Positions 45,827-57,502 of a stretch of DNA of 64,000 nt are shown here, in pieces. The notes beneath the pieces are model-generated. The model was given only the letters and a program-made list of their open reading frames with translations, was not told where the DNA came from and searched no databases. The DNA lies in NCBI GenBank assembly GCA_027924645.1, contig BSBN01001017.1:11868501-11932500 (forward strand). Direction: 5' to 3'. Position 1 is the first letter of the stretch. Every line of letters starts with the position of its first letter. A program made the translations under genes and the position numbers. Source of the DNA: Cunninghamia lanceolata (taxonomy: Eukaryota; Streptophyta; Pinopsida; Cupressales; Cupressaceae).

Positions 45827-46061
45827 TGTTGGCATAATACTAGTATTACATTGTTAAATAAATATAAGTAAATAATTAGTTGGTTAGGCTTTGGGAAGTT
45901 ACTTTCCCGTAAGAAGTTATATATGGGAATATCAAGGCTTTAAAAAGCCAATGTACTGCATTGTAAAATGATCCGAAGACAATAATATATAATTTTATGT
46001 TTTAATATTGCTGTGCAATAATGGTGTAACTATATGTGTTTGTGCTCACCATATTTCAATA
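45827..46061 (+). repeat. Left LTR of the TRIM-like element (235 bp)
   Basis: It pairs with 47,814-48,048 with five transition differences. Confidence 0.92.
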
Positions 46062-47234
46062 TGGTATCAGAGCAACTATTTGGCTGAGCCTGTGCATTCT
46101 AAAATGGAAGGTTGAAAGCTTGTTTGGAGGAGAGCCAATGGAAGTTAAAATCTACATCAAAGGCATCTAAGATTTCAAATGGAGGCATATATCATTCTCA
46201 GTCTCACTGTCCAAACAAATTTGTTGTTGTCCAAATGAATTTGCTGATGTTGAGAGAGTATTGTTGTTTGATACTTAGAGTTTTCATGGTTTTTCTTTAC
46301 TGTGAGGAGACGGTGTAAAGTTTTTAAAACATTGATGTGCTGACATTGCATCCTTTACATTCAATCTACATTAAGTAATCTTTTAGAAGTAATTGATATG
46401 GAAATTGTTTGCTATGAGGAGATGCAAGCTGTTTGATATTAAAGTTGCACTCAAAGATGGAAAACCAGGTGTACACCGAATCCAACAAGGAAATCTCTTC
46501 ATGGAAAATCTATTTGAGCACATGAGAATGGTTGCTGGCACTATTATTGGAGGATAATTGTTTGTTTGATCCATAGAAAGAGTTTCTTGCCCTTCATTTT
46601 AGTTGTTGTGGAGACTATGAGTGCTGGAATAAACTTGGTGGTTGCAGAGAGACAAGAAATTCTAAAATCTGCATAGAAGCTTTGTTTGCTGCACTATGTA
46701 AGGGTTTTCAGAGAAGGCATATCTTACATTGTTATTTATTTATTTTTTTGGTCAAACATTTTATGTGAGAAAATAAAATTTTGGATAACGATATGGAGTA
46801 GGTGTTTTTTTATTGCATAGAGGCCACAAATTGATGCCTAAGCACATAAGCTATTTTGGAGAAACTAGAGTAAAACAATTTTGTTTGAAGAAAGTTAAAA
46901 AAAAAATTTAAGGAAGAAATTTACAATTTATTTTGGAGAAAAGTTTTTAAAAGGGAGACATAAGTATTAAGGAAAACGTATTTAAAATATTTACTTTTGA
47001 GGGATTGGGAGAAATAAGGGGAAGTATTTAAAAAGATTAATTTGGAGGTAAATTTAATTTTTGTGGTAAGATAAGGTTTTAACATTTGAAAATGGACACA
47101 CATTATGTTTGTGGTTCCGATGCCATCCATGCTATCATTGATAGAAATTTGAGAGATTTACATGCTTGTGCTGTTGAAGAGTCTAAAGCAAATGGATAGA
47201 GTTTAAGGATATCAAATTGGAGGCAGCCGGCATC

Positions 47235-47306
47235 GGAGGATGGAGGATTTACCATCATCTCAAGTTAGCTGGAGGATGGAGGATTTACCATCATCTCAAG
47301 TTAGCT
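47235..47306. repeat. Two exact 36-bp tandem units
   Basis: The unit starting GGAGGATGGAGGATTTACC occurs at 47,235-47,270 and 47,271-47,306. The following ACTTTGAGATGATG can pair with CATCATCTCAAGT inside each unit, so a hairpin is possible. Confidence 0.8.
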
Positions 47307-47813
47307 TCTCACTTTGAGATGATGCTTTGCATGAGAAGCATTTTTGGTTTTGGTTGTTTTCTTTGTTGATGCTGACAGAGCTGATAGATTTGAAGAATGC
47401 ATGTTTTATGAAGATTTTGTTTTGGAGACAGGTTTGGGGTTTGGTGTTGAGCTCAATATGGATTGTTGTCCAACGAGCTTCAAAGAGTATATGATCTTGA
47501 ATTATACCCTTTCGCAGTCACTAGACAACATGGCAGAGATTTGTCGTATCTCTTAGGGGCCATTGTCGAATAATTCAAGACTTTGTGATTTAAGAACTTG
47601 GGACTAAAGAGCTCAAGAACACAGCTCGAAGCTATGCCTTTCCGAGGGTAGACGAGACAGCATGATGGAGCGTCGCTTGGTTCAGGATTTGTTCTTTGGG
47701 GAAGATCTTCTACAAAATATGTATTCATATTATGTAATCAGCTTTGTTGAGTTTTTTAGCATTCAGGGGGGGTCCCTTGGTACTATTGCAGGAACAATGT
47801 AATAAGGGGGGAA

Positions 47814-48048
47814 TGTTGGCATAATACTAGTATTACATTGTTAAATAAATATAAGCAAATAATTAGTTGGTTAGGTTTTGGGAAGTTACTTTTCCATAAG
47901 AAGTTATATACGGGAATATCAAGGCTTTAAAAAGCCAATGTACTGCATTGTAAAATGATCCGAAGACAATAATATATAATTTTATGTTTTAATATTGCTG
48001 TGCAATAATGGTGTAACTATATGTGTTTGTGCTCACCATATTTCAATA
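47814..48048 (+). repeat. Right LTR of the TRIM-like element (235 bp)
   Basis: It follows the purine tract at 47,804-47,813 and is followed by ATTCT. Confidence 0.92.
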
Positions 48049-48053
48049 ATTCT

Positions 48054-48318
48054 CACCTAGTGGGTGTTGTGTAGGGAGCTAAGAACAACCATCTTGACCT
48101 TCTCTCCCTTTATGTAAAATGCCATATAATCTACCATGTTCATTTTATGTTGTCATACTAAATGTATTTCCCTTTTTGGTTTGTAGGGAACAACCATCTT
48201 CTTAAGAGGCATTTTAGACTTTTGCAGTTCTCTATAGGGACTAAAGTTGTATTGTAGTCCTCAATTTTTATTATGTTTTATCTACTTTGTTGCATAAAAT
48301 TTTTGTTTTGCATTATAT
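48054..48318. other. No gene seen
   Basis: Short AT-rich stretch between the TRIM-like element and the start of duplication copy B. Confidence 0.5.
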
Positions 48319-49579
48319 GCTAAATTATAGGCGCATAGTTAGAAGCTATTCTTTTAGTTGGACACTTAACCCTTAAAGATTACTAATGTTTGGATTTTTT
48401 CCCCTAAAATTGATATCATTTTGCTAGTGAGTGGTCTTGAATTCCTTAGTAATGAAGTATTCTACCATCTTTGCACATACAAATCTAGTATTTTCTTATT
48501 TTAAGGGTAACCGGTGGTAGATCTATAGATTCATCACTTGCGTAGCCAGTTGATCTTTAAGAGGCTAACGAACCCTAATATTTACAACACATAATATTGA
48601 CTTAAAATGACCTTTGATGGCAATACCACAGCACTCTTCTTTGCGCTAATATAATTCTTTTGAAGTAAAAGAGAATAGTTTTAGCCTTGAGCTTGCCACC
48701 AACAATGTGGATCCATCATCTTAGATTCATCGAGAATAAAGGTTGTCCCATAGAATGCTAGATCTTCATTTGTATCTTTACCACATCTCTAGGATATTAA
48801 AATTTGAAAATATGACACATAATATTTTATTTTTTATCAATACATCGATATAGCTATGCCCAAAATGGCTCATTTCAGGAAAATAAGGCAATTGTGTAAT
48901 TTACACACCCAAACATTGAAAGTTATTCATGTTTGAAACTTTGACTTACTGAAATCTTCTTGACAGACTAGCATTGCACTGTTGCAGTATTACAGATCGG
49001 AGATTAACACGTTGTACATTGTTAAACGATCTCTCCACTGTGCTTAGAGCGAAACCTCGCCCACTTATGCCGCGTTGAAAACCATGCTTTATTAACTCAT
49101 TCAAAGAATATTTCATACCAACAATTTTCTTATACATGGATTTCTAACGCCCGGAAGCAAAATCACAGATATTTAAAAGAGAAAAACAGTATTAGAGGAA
49201 TCCATAAGCACCTGAGTTTTTCTGCAACTTTCAGGCGTCCTCCTACGGAGGCTTTCCATGGCAAATATTCTTCCTATTCCTCTGCTCCTCATTATAGCCA
49301 TATCGTTAAACTGCTTCGAGAAATATATTTGAAGCAGTTCAATAATATAGCCAGTTCCAAACACTCTCTACATTGCAAACTTGTCTGGATCATCTGGAGG
49401 AAAATGGGGAACCAAGATCATCTGGAGTAAAATGGAGAACCAAAACACATTCTTCTAAACATTTATTTCATTTCGCAGGCCAGGCAGGATACTTTTCTTT
49501 TTTCTATAAAGAATGCTCTCAATCTGTGATACTGCCTTCGCTCTCTTCCATCATTTCATGAAGCTTAACTTTTGTCATA

Positions 49580-49765
49580 CGGACTTTAGGCCGAAGCGCT
49601 CTATTATCTTCATGTGAGAGATATCAGAAATAGATCTGAGCGCTAAGAGCATAATTTCAAGCCAAGACTTTGCGTTAATGATTCGCGCTGGCAATCGATC
49701 AAGAAAATAGAGCTGCAGATTCTCACTCCCTTATGATGAACGACTACCGAATGCAAAATAACATA
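49580..49765. repeat. 186-bp block present only in copy B
   Basis: It lies between two CATA sequences, where copy A has a single CATA (near 1,325). Either a deletion between 4-bp repeats in A or an insertion in B explains it. No coding potential. Confidence 0.6.
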
Positions 49766-49847
49766 GCCTTCACCTTCATCACTTGTCCCTCCAACTTCAT
49801 CATCCTCTGAACAAAATTGGGTTGCTCATGAAGAACGTCTATTATTA

Positions 49848-50159
49848 TAGTGCGTTTTGGTTAAATAATCAATAGTAATTTTACATGAAAATAAATTTAG
49901 ATGCCTTTAAACAGTTGACATGTTGTAGTGTCGGCTGTTTACAAATTTTTTATAATTCATTTTGGTCAAATAATCAATAGTAATTTTACACGAAAATAAA
50001 TTTAGATGCCTTTAAACAGTTGACACTTGTAGTGTCGGCTGTTTACAAATTTTTTATAGTGCGTTTTGGTCAAATAATCAATAATAATTTTACACGAAAA
50101 TAAATTCAGATGCCTTTAAACAGTTGACACTTGTAATGTCTGGCTGTTTACAAATTTTT
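49848..50159. repeat. Tandem array, three units of 104-105 bp
   Basis: Units start at GTTTTGGT-type sequences near 49,855, 49,960 and 50,064 and each end CTGTTTACAAATTTTT. Each contains AAATAATCAATA, ATTTTACA, GATGCCTTTAAACAGTTGACA and a GTAGTGTCGGCTG-like core. Copy A has only one unit at about 1,418-1,518. Confidence 0.85.
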
Positions 50160-51486
50160 CCAGTGTTCAACCTGTTCATCTGATCTATTCCATTTATTTC
50201 AATTCTTCTGGTCCATTTGTCTGCACCTAGGTGCTGAAATTTCAACTGCAGGTACATTTACAAATTACGGGGCTCTTCAAGCTTTACCCCTTAAAGCCTC
50301 TTCGCCTCGTGTGAACGAGTGTCAGTAATTTGGAAATTAAAAGTCTAAGTAGAAAAAAAATTACGGCAATGCACGGCAGCATGGCAGCACGAGGAAAGAC
50401 TGATGCTTTTTTATCAACACAAGATTTTCACACCCTACCTACGAGTGGTAATTTTTGTTGGAAAAATCACTCATACTTTTGTGCGATAAAATGATTTGAT
50501 GTATTTATTATCTTAACTTAACCACCATTTAAAAATTTAACTATGATCAATCATTTAACAAATTAAAATATTTGTTTTTTTTGTCAGTAAGCACCAGCAT
50601 TGCTTAGGGTATTGGTATTTTTTTAATTGAGATGATATAAGGATTGTGTATTAATCATTGTAAATTGCATTCTTTTTATTCATTACCTACTACAATGATT
50701 TAACAAATTAAAATAATTTTTGTCAGGAAGCACCAGCATTGCTTAGGGTATTGGTAATTTTTAAATTGTGAAAGATTATGTATTAATCATTGTAAATTGC
50801 ATTCTTATTATTCACTACCTACTACAATGATTTAACAAATTAAAATATTTTTTTGTCAATAAGCACCAGCATTGCTTAGGGTATTGATAATTTTTAAATT
50901 ATGAGATGATATAAAAATTATATATTAATCATTGTAAATTGCATTCTTCTTATTCACTACCTACTACAATGAAAAAGATATATTAATATTGTGATAATAA
51001 TTCAAATGTCTCCTTTCTTACCAAACACTTTCCCAGTTTAGTAGACTTTTTCAGTCGTCCGTTCAAATTTAGACGCCCCCTTCTCGTGTCTGAACGGGTC
51101 TTCGTAATTTGGAAATAAAAAGTCTGAGTATCAAAAATATAACGGCGATGCACAAGCAAAGAATGCTGTTCTTGATCAACATAAGATTTTCACACTCTAC
51201 AAGTGGTAATTTTTGATGGAAAAATCACTCAGTTTGTGTGAAAAAATCAATTTGAAGTTTTTAATATCTCTAACTTAACCAGTCTATTAAAATTTAACTA
51301 TGATCAATCATTTACCAAAGTAAAATATTTTTTTGTCAGTAAGCATCAGCATTGCTTAGGATATCGGTAATAAACTAAATTTTTATTTAAATTGTGACTT
51401 GAGAGAATGTTTTTCCAAAATCGTGTAAAAGATTATGTATTAATCATTGTAAATTGCATTCTTATCATTCACTACTAGAATGAAAA
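50160..51486. repeat. Higher-order repeat block in copy B
   Basis: Three head-to-tail units of 145, 132 and 142 bp (50,551-50,695; 50,696-50,827; 50,828-50,969) share ATTTAACAAATTAAAATA, AAGCACCAGCATTGCTTAGG and ATTAATCATTGTAAATTGC. A related unit recurs at about 51,307-51,486. In addition 50,290-50,560 and 51,070-51,316 are diverged copies of one longer segment. Copy A has only the last portion, from 1,618 on. Confidence 0.75.
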
Positions 51487-52062
51487 AAAAATATTAATAT
51501 TGTGGATGATAATTTTTAAATAATATTATAATATTGAGAATCATTTAAGGGAAGAGAATAAAGAAGACAATAAATAAATTAGCCTTCATTACAAAAAATT
51601 ATATTATTTGTAAGATGAAAAAGTGTATACTTAGCATTTTTTCATTTAGTTATGGATTTGTTATGGGACTCTTGTCTCAAAATGGAAAAGAATGCAATTT
51701 TATGAATAAGACTTTCAAATAAAAATAAAAGATATTATGATCCTTTGTTAAAATAGAAATAAATAAAGATTAATTATGAAAACCCCTTTAAAAATGAAGG
51801 AATTATTAAGTTTATTAATTAATTGTTAATGACAACCTTTGTGAAAGGGTGTGATGGTTTAGAAAGCACCCCTTAAAAGATTATATATAAGGCATTTGTG
51901 TGAGACTTGGAATGGGGAAAAAAAATATCACTCAAAAAAAAAAAAAAGCATGGAGAACACTCAAGAAAAGATAAGGAAAGAAAGGCAAGAAATCATGAAA
52001 GAGAAGGATTGTAGATTTGATAGAGGAAAAGTATACAGGAAAGTATATAGGAAAAAGTATAC

Positions 52063-52332
52063 ATGAATCAGAGGTCACAAAGGAGTGAGGATTATGGTCT
52101 TTGGCTAGGCATTGAGCATTTGGAGAAGGGGCACACAGAGTGTGTCCAACTCAGGGTACATCGTACACCTGAGAGTGTTTTGGAAAGGGTTGTGTTTTAT
52201 GCGTTGAGGAATGGTTGGTTCTGTGTAAGACCCGGTTCCTCCAGGGGTGCTTCTTTGCCAGGAACAGCTAAGGCCTGTGATCATTCCTCCGAGTGCCATA
52301 TAACAACATCTCAATGCTTCACAGATAAGTAA
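52063..52332 (+). CDS. Small uncharacterised ORF in LTR-like sequence, copy B
   Basis: The 89-codon ORF includes EDYGLWLGIEHLEKGH, RTPESVLERVVFYAL, SRGASLPGTAK and a Cys-containing end (CDHSSECHI, SQCFTDK). It begins about 170 bases after a TATA-like TTATATATAAGG. The matching ORF in copy A (2,324-2,569) has the same C-terminus but a shifted N-terminus. I do not recognise a domain, and there is no evidence of constraint beyond survival in one copy, so it may not be a gene. Confidence 0.25.
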   Translation: MNQRSQRSEDYGLWLGIEHLEKGHTECVQLRVHRTPESVLERVVFYALRNGWFCVRPGSSRGASLPGTAKACDHSSECHITTSQCFTDK

Positions 52333-52585
52333 TTTATATATTTATTTGTAGTAAATGTTACAAATGTTGCATGATTTAATTATTGTTGTAAATTGATGTT
52401 TTTGATTATATAAGGCAGCTAAAACAAGGGGCTGAACCCTTACAAAATAGTAAAAAGAAACCTCAGAGGTATTAGCACAAAAGAGCCTCAAAACAGTCAC
52501 AACATAACCCACTTAACCAGCATAACCAGACTGAAGACAGTATATATGAAATAGCAGAGTATCAAAAGCATAAAAGAAACTAGAA

Positions 52586-53476
52586 TTAAGGAGAAAGATT
52601 CTCCCATCTTTTAGCCAGGGATTTAATAAATGCATCCAACTTTTTGAAATTCTTTTCTTTGTCATCAGCAGCAATAGTCCCAAGATCCTGCAACATAGAA
52701 AGATTAAGTAAATCAGTACACCTGAGCATAGTGGAAAAAGACTGCTCTAGCTTCTCAACACGGCCCCTCAAGACAATAATGTCATTCCTATAACCAACAT
52801 CTTCCTCCATTTCATTAGCAGCCTCCTCCACAAACATCTTTCCCCCTTCATCAGCATTATCCTCAGAATCACCAACAGTACCACTAGAAACCTCCATCGG
52901 TTTATTCCCATTCTTACCCTCAGCATCTTCAGAAATCTCCTGAACTTCCATAACCTTGGCCTCATCACCCTAAGTGGATTCTTCAGACGCACTCTTTGAA
53001 TAATATATAAGTTTAGCTTTGGGCGCAGGTTTTCTAGCAATCCTCCCTGACCTCCTAACCCCAGAGGAAAAGCCCTCCTTCGTATCCTTAGTAGACAGAT
53101 TACATTTACTGCCTGGTCCCACAAGGGTACTACAAAAATTTTTAGGGGTCCCCACAATATCCCCCACAATTTCCTCTTCCACTTCCCTTATTTTCCTCTT
53201 CTTGCTCTTCACACTACCTTTCGAGACTGGAGTGTGGGTAGTAGTCACCATGGGAATCTCCTCATTAGACAGAGAAAAAGAAACCCCTTTCAACTTATGA
53301 GAAACAGGGGAAGGGCAAGGCTCTTTAGATATGGTAGTATCATCAGGGTTGGCAGACATTTCACCACTATGAGTCTGGATAGGCTTAGGCTGCTCCAAAG
53401 AAAGGTGGAAATTATATAAGCAGAGGATGAGACCATGGTGCAGGGGAATCAGTTTCTTGGAAGGTTTTTTAGCCAA
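52586..53476 (-). pseudogene. Unidentified charged protein ORF with one TAG
   Basis: Two open stretches in the same frame (53,476-52,970 and 52,951-52,586) are separated by a TAG at 52,970-52,972. Together they encode about 297 residues. The first half is basic, with a nuclear-signal-like SKKRKIRE and an AT-hook-like GRIARKP. The second half is acidic, then coiled-coil-like (LRGRVEKLEQSFSTML, KEKNFKKLDAFIKSLAKRW). This layout suggests a nucleic-acid-binding protein. No family is recognised. Confidence 0.4.
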
Positions 53477-53479
53477 CTA

Positions 53480-54400
53480 AGCTTTTAGCCCTAAAAACTG
53501 AATGCTCAAGGGAAGACAATAAATAAAACGAGAAACTAATATGAGCATTACATCTAAAATGATTTAGAAGAGGAAGATGATAATTGTAAAACCTGGTAAA
53601 ACACCTCTCCAGAGTGAAGTATTTCATTAGGAGGAAACACATTTCATCCCATGGCTTTGGCAACTTGGTCCGTTTGAACCCTCCCTGGTAAGGAACAAGT
53701 TCGTCACCTTCCCCAAGGAATAACTTCTGGTTAGAATGGTTCACCACTTTTGCTTTCCTTTGCAGCTTGGTCCCCTTAGTCGATAGGCTAGACGCCATAG
53801 CAATAACTTTCTCAGAAATCTCAAATCTAATTCTCCCCACAGTGACTCTATGGTTTTGCTAGGACCTAGCAAATTGCTTAGACAGATTTTCATCATAGCC
53901 ATTAAGTCGTTCCAAATAAGGGTTGATACTTCCTTCCTTACAGTAGTGCTAGACCACAGCATTATCTTTAAACTCACAACAGGAAACTGGCTCCATTCTG
54001 ATCCTATCTCCTCCCATTTTAGCCTTCCAGACAAAAGCAGAAAATTCTCAAAACCAAAAATTCATAGAGTTATTGTGAAAGGTAAAATTAACCGCTTGAC
54101 AGGGAATTATGATAATAATAAATCTACACGCATTATCATTGATGAGAGCCACCTTACAAAAGACCAATTGATGCCTACTCTTCCTATGCTCGAACATAAT
54201 TTTTAGGCATTTGCTATAATTAGCAGATAAGCAACTCACCTTAACACAAGGGAGTAATAATGCAGAAATGACATTGAGCAACGAAGTACAAAAAAACATG
54301 TACTTTGAGATACATGTCAGCATCTTCCAACAAAGCCAATGAAATAAACTATCTTTCCTAGTATGCTGAACCATCATTAACACGTCATCTCCTTTTGAAT
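53480..54400 (-). pseudogene. Unidentified coding remnant inside the copy B insert
   Basis: Minus-strand open stretches at 53,469-53,840, 53,741-54,034 and 54,048-54,383 overlap in different frames. They contain Trp-rich protein-like segments (for example SEWSQFPVVSLKIMLW and KPWDEMCFLLMKYF). They may be a single frame-shifted protein. No known domain could be assigned. Confidence 0.3.
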
Positions 54401-54429
54401 TAAGTCCCTTATGTTTAAAGGGATGTTAT

Positions 54430-54617
54430 TAACTTGGCGCCAATAGTGCCAATTTGAAAATTGTTGCCCAAGGTCAGCAAGAGTCTCCGCAACCCTATTG
54501 TGCTCTCTATATATATGAGAGATATCAACTCTAGGAATCTGCTGTAGAAGGATCTAGATATCCACTATAATATCTTTCAGTTTCCAGCCACAAGTTGACA
54601 CGTTATTAACAGCATCG
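54430..54617 (-). pseudogene. RNase H-like fragment
   Basis: In minus sense the frame reads DAVNNVSTCGWKLKDIIVDI, then RVDISHIYREHNRVAETLADLG. The HIYRExNxxA(D/E)xLA pattern is the C-terminal signature of the plant RNase H (RVT_3) family. Only the C-terminal third is present, with the usual Asp replaced by Glu and one in-frame stop. Confidence 0.6.
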
Positions 54618-54618
54618 T

Positions 54619-55823
54619 TTATTGATTAAATATTTGGCTGTATAATGTCATTTGCTTTGTTTTAATGTTTATTTAATATATGGAAAATAGATTAATTTAT
54701 TTCCATTTCAAATAATTTACCTTAAAATACATTAAATATTATATGAGGACTTTATAGTTGTTAAGAAAATAATAACTTTCCGATAAATAAATGTTACTTG
54801 GGTGAAAAGAAGATCACATTTGGTATCAAAGCCTAATAATCAGACCTTCTTATCTAAAATTCTCCATATGCTTTAAAAATTCATATTGATCCATCTTTAA
54901 AATACTCCTTGAGCATATCTAATATTATAAATTCACGCTAGCCTTTAAGTCATCAAACTTGATTCTACAAACTCAAACTTATAACCTTTGTCCATATGCT
55001 AACTTTGATTTCTTCATTTGTTCATTAGCATGATTGAAAATCTTGTTCATAGGGAATGTTGCTTTAAGAACTCCCTATTTGTACCCAAACTCATCCTAAG
55101 GAACCAAGTGCATAGCTGGTCAATGGGCTTCTCTATGTGAATTCAAGTGAGATGTTGATCTACATAGTCATTCTTGTGCCTTATTCAAAGGTCACATCCA
55201 TGTTCAAAAATTTTAGAAGGTTTCATTCCATGGCATAGGTCCTCTTATTTTATTTTGTAACTAGTTTTTCAATGGTAGTAGGGTAGTAAGTAAGTTAGTT
55301 TATGTTTCTAAATGATGGAGGACTTGGTCTTTGGGTTCTAGAAAGTGGGTATGTATGTCTATGAAACATCTTTTTCTTACGTGTTGTAATGGGATGTATA
55401 TTTAACAACACCATCTATCGACTTTGATATTACATAAATATTTCCCATGTTACAAAATTGGCAATAAAAGACTTTACATTTTCTATTCATTCTTTATAAT
55501 TTATATGTTCCATAAAAGAGACCTTGTTTGAACCATTCTTAAATAGGCTACAATTAATATAGTTTATATATATTATACTCTACAAATAATATTCCTAAAT
55601 TTATTATACCATAGAAATAATATTCTAAAATTATGTTAAAGTCCTAGCTTTTCTCCTCTAATTTCCTACGCTTTCTACCCCATGATCTTTATCCTCAAGA
55701 CAAATAAGAGATTTCAAATATTTATACAAGGACCACCTATTGTCTTTCTTCCAATATTGTTTTGGTTTCGAATATCATATCTATCTTTGTCATAAATGAA
55801 TACCACCTATTCGACCAAGGTTT
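54619..55823. other. Copy B counterpart of 2,640-3,850, no gene
   Basis: It contains the primer-site-like TGGTATCAAAGCC at 54,821-54,833 and matches copy A closely. No coding sequence is supported. Confidence 0.5.
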
Positions 55824-55831
55824 TGTGATGC

Positions 55832-55892
55832 CCGCATTTCCCATGCGGTCATGACACACAACACACAGGTCATGTCCACATTTGCCATGTGG
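55832..55892. repeat. Two tandem short hairpins with a compensating base change
   Basis: CCGCAT-TTCCC-ATGCGG (55,832-55,848) and CCACAT-TTGCC-ATGTGG (55,876-55,892) are each followed by TCATGACAC. The third base pair is G-C in the first and A-T in the second. Confidence 0.75.
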
Positions 55893-57371
55893 TCATGACA
55901 CGAATTATGAAAAACTTTTCTACCTATCCCTAGGAACCCCCTCACACGCATCTGCATTCTCAGTGGCAATACGCATAAGGCATAAATATGACAACATAGC
56001 CGTGATGATGATAGCCGTCTAGGGGGTATTCGACACGAAGTGCGTCACTTCTAGGGTTAGACTGATCTTAATCTGAACCCTAAGTTTCCTAGGTGAAGAT
56101 GATCCTGCCAGCATCAAACCCTAACTTAACTCAGGTCTAAAAGAAATTGAAAAGTGATTAAGTAAAACAATGGCAAGATGGCACATGATTAAAGTGGAAT
56201 GATGGAATGAAAATTAATAAAAATAATGTAAAATTAAAACCCTAGGAATCTAGGAAAAATTTGACAGCATAATGCATTTTTGATAAACGCAAAATAAATT
56301 TTAAAATGAAACATCAAGAAGGGATTAAATAAAATTTAAGAATAAAATTAAATTAAACTTGAGAACCATTTTAAAATGATTTAAAATATAATAATAAAAT
56401 AGTAGTAAACATCAAAGTGGATCTCAAAATTAAGTCCATTAATAAATATAATTTCAGCAATTACATTTATTAGCAAACTCGGAATAACGAGGAGGTAGGA
56501 GGTTAAAATACTCCTTCCGTAATAATAAAAATAAAATAAAATAAATAATAAATAATAAATAAAAGGTCAAATCCCACTGGGGAAGAATAGAATTTAATAT
56601 CTCAACTAAGATGAAATTTAAATCAAGGGAATAAAAATTCTTCCCAAATAGAATAAAATTTACCCCCAAGGTAAAAGAAATTATATAAGTAAATTTATAA
56701 CTCAAAAGTAATGAACTAAAGAAGTAAATTCCCTATTTGAAGAAAACCCAAATTGAAGAGCACAAAAAAAAAAAAAAAGATAAGGACATAATAGAATAGA
56801 GGATTTAAAAAAATTAAATAAACTCAATATCCTCACACCACTTCTCTCAAATAAAAAATAATATTATTTTCTAAAATAGAAAGCCCTAATTGAATAATAA
56901 CACAAGTTTTCAAAAGAAGAAAACCCTAAATGTTTATTCTATTCCTTCCTTCAATGAGTTGCCCTAACTATTCTAACAATTCCATCTTCTTTTTTGTTTT
57001 GTTTTGCCTCTTCTTTTTTTTATTGTTGTAGGTTAGGGTTTTGTTAATGGGGCCATGAAAATGCCCATGGAGGTATGCATGACAGATTATAGTGTTATAT
57101 ATATATGCATTTTTTTTTGTATAACAGTTTACATACTACAAACTAGTGCAGGGTGAAGGGCCGATGGTGGCCAAAAGGTGGAGGGGCGGAGAGTGGCAGC
57201 AGAAAAGGAGCGACGAATGTTTGAAGGCCACTGCGGTGGCACTGTGGCGGCCGTGGAGTGGAAGGTCCATGGAGTGGGGGCCTGGCGGAGAGTTGTGGTT
57301 CAAGGGTTAGCTGTCGACGGTGGCTGAGCATTGCACGGGAGGGTATATGGAGTGGGGCTAAGGAGGGGAAA

Positions 57372-57502
57372 GTGTGGGGAGGGGGTCATGCCTCACCCCA
57401 AACCCACGGGTGTGGGGGGAGGCACGGTCCCCTCCCCACACTAGTTACAAGTAAAACAAAGGCCGTGGGGTCTGTGGTGGGCGCTGTCCACCACAGCCCC
57501 AC
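57372..57502. repeat. Two adjacent GC-rich hairpins
   Basis: Hairpin one (57,372-57,441) pairs GTGTGGGGAGGGG with CCCCTCCCCACAC and then GCCTC with GAGGC. Hairpin two (57,465-57,502) pairs GTGGGGTCTGTGGTGG with CCACCACAGCCCCAC with one bulged T around a 7-nt loop. Confidence 0.75.

Larger units (their letters stand above)
45827..48048 (+). mobile_element. TRIM-like non-autonomous LTR element, 2.2 kb
   Basis: Identical-length 235-bp LTRs at 45,827-46,061 and 47,814-48,048 begin TGTTGGCATAATAC and end ATTTCAATA. The target duplication is ATTCT (45,822-45,826; 48,049-48,053). Primer site TGGTATCAGAGC lies directly after the left LTR (46,062-46,073), and purine tract AAGGGGGGAA directly before the right LTR. 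The interior has no gag or pol. The LTRs differ at five sites, all transitions (2.1%). Within the interior a 36-bp unit is repeated exactly twice at 47,235-47,306. Confidence 0.92.
52401..54618 (-). mobile_element. 2.2-kb insert unique to copy B, with broken minus-strand ORFs
   Basis: The insert replaces about 10 bp of copy A (near 2,640). On the minus strand it starts with an RNase H-like segment (54,430-54,617; SHIYREHNRVAETLADLG), as in the RNase H tails of plant non-LTR elements. An unrecognised coding remnant follows to about 53,480. The last part is a charged ORF at 52,586-53,476. No terminal repeats, target duplication or poly(A) tail were identified, so the class is uncertain; a rearranged LINE or a DNA-transposon capture is possible. 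Confidence 0.5.
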
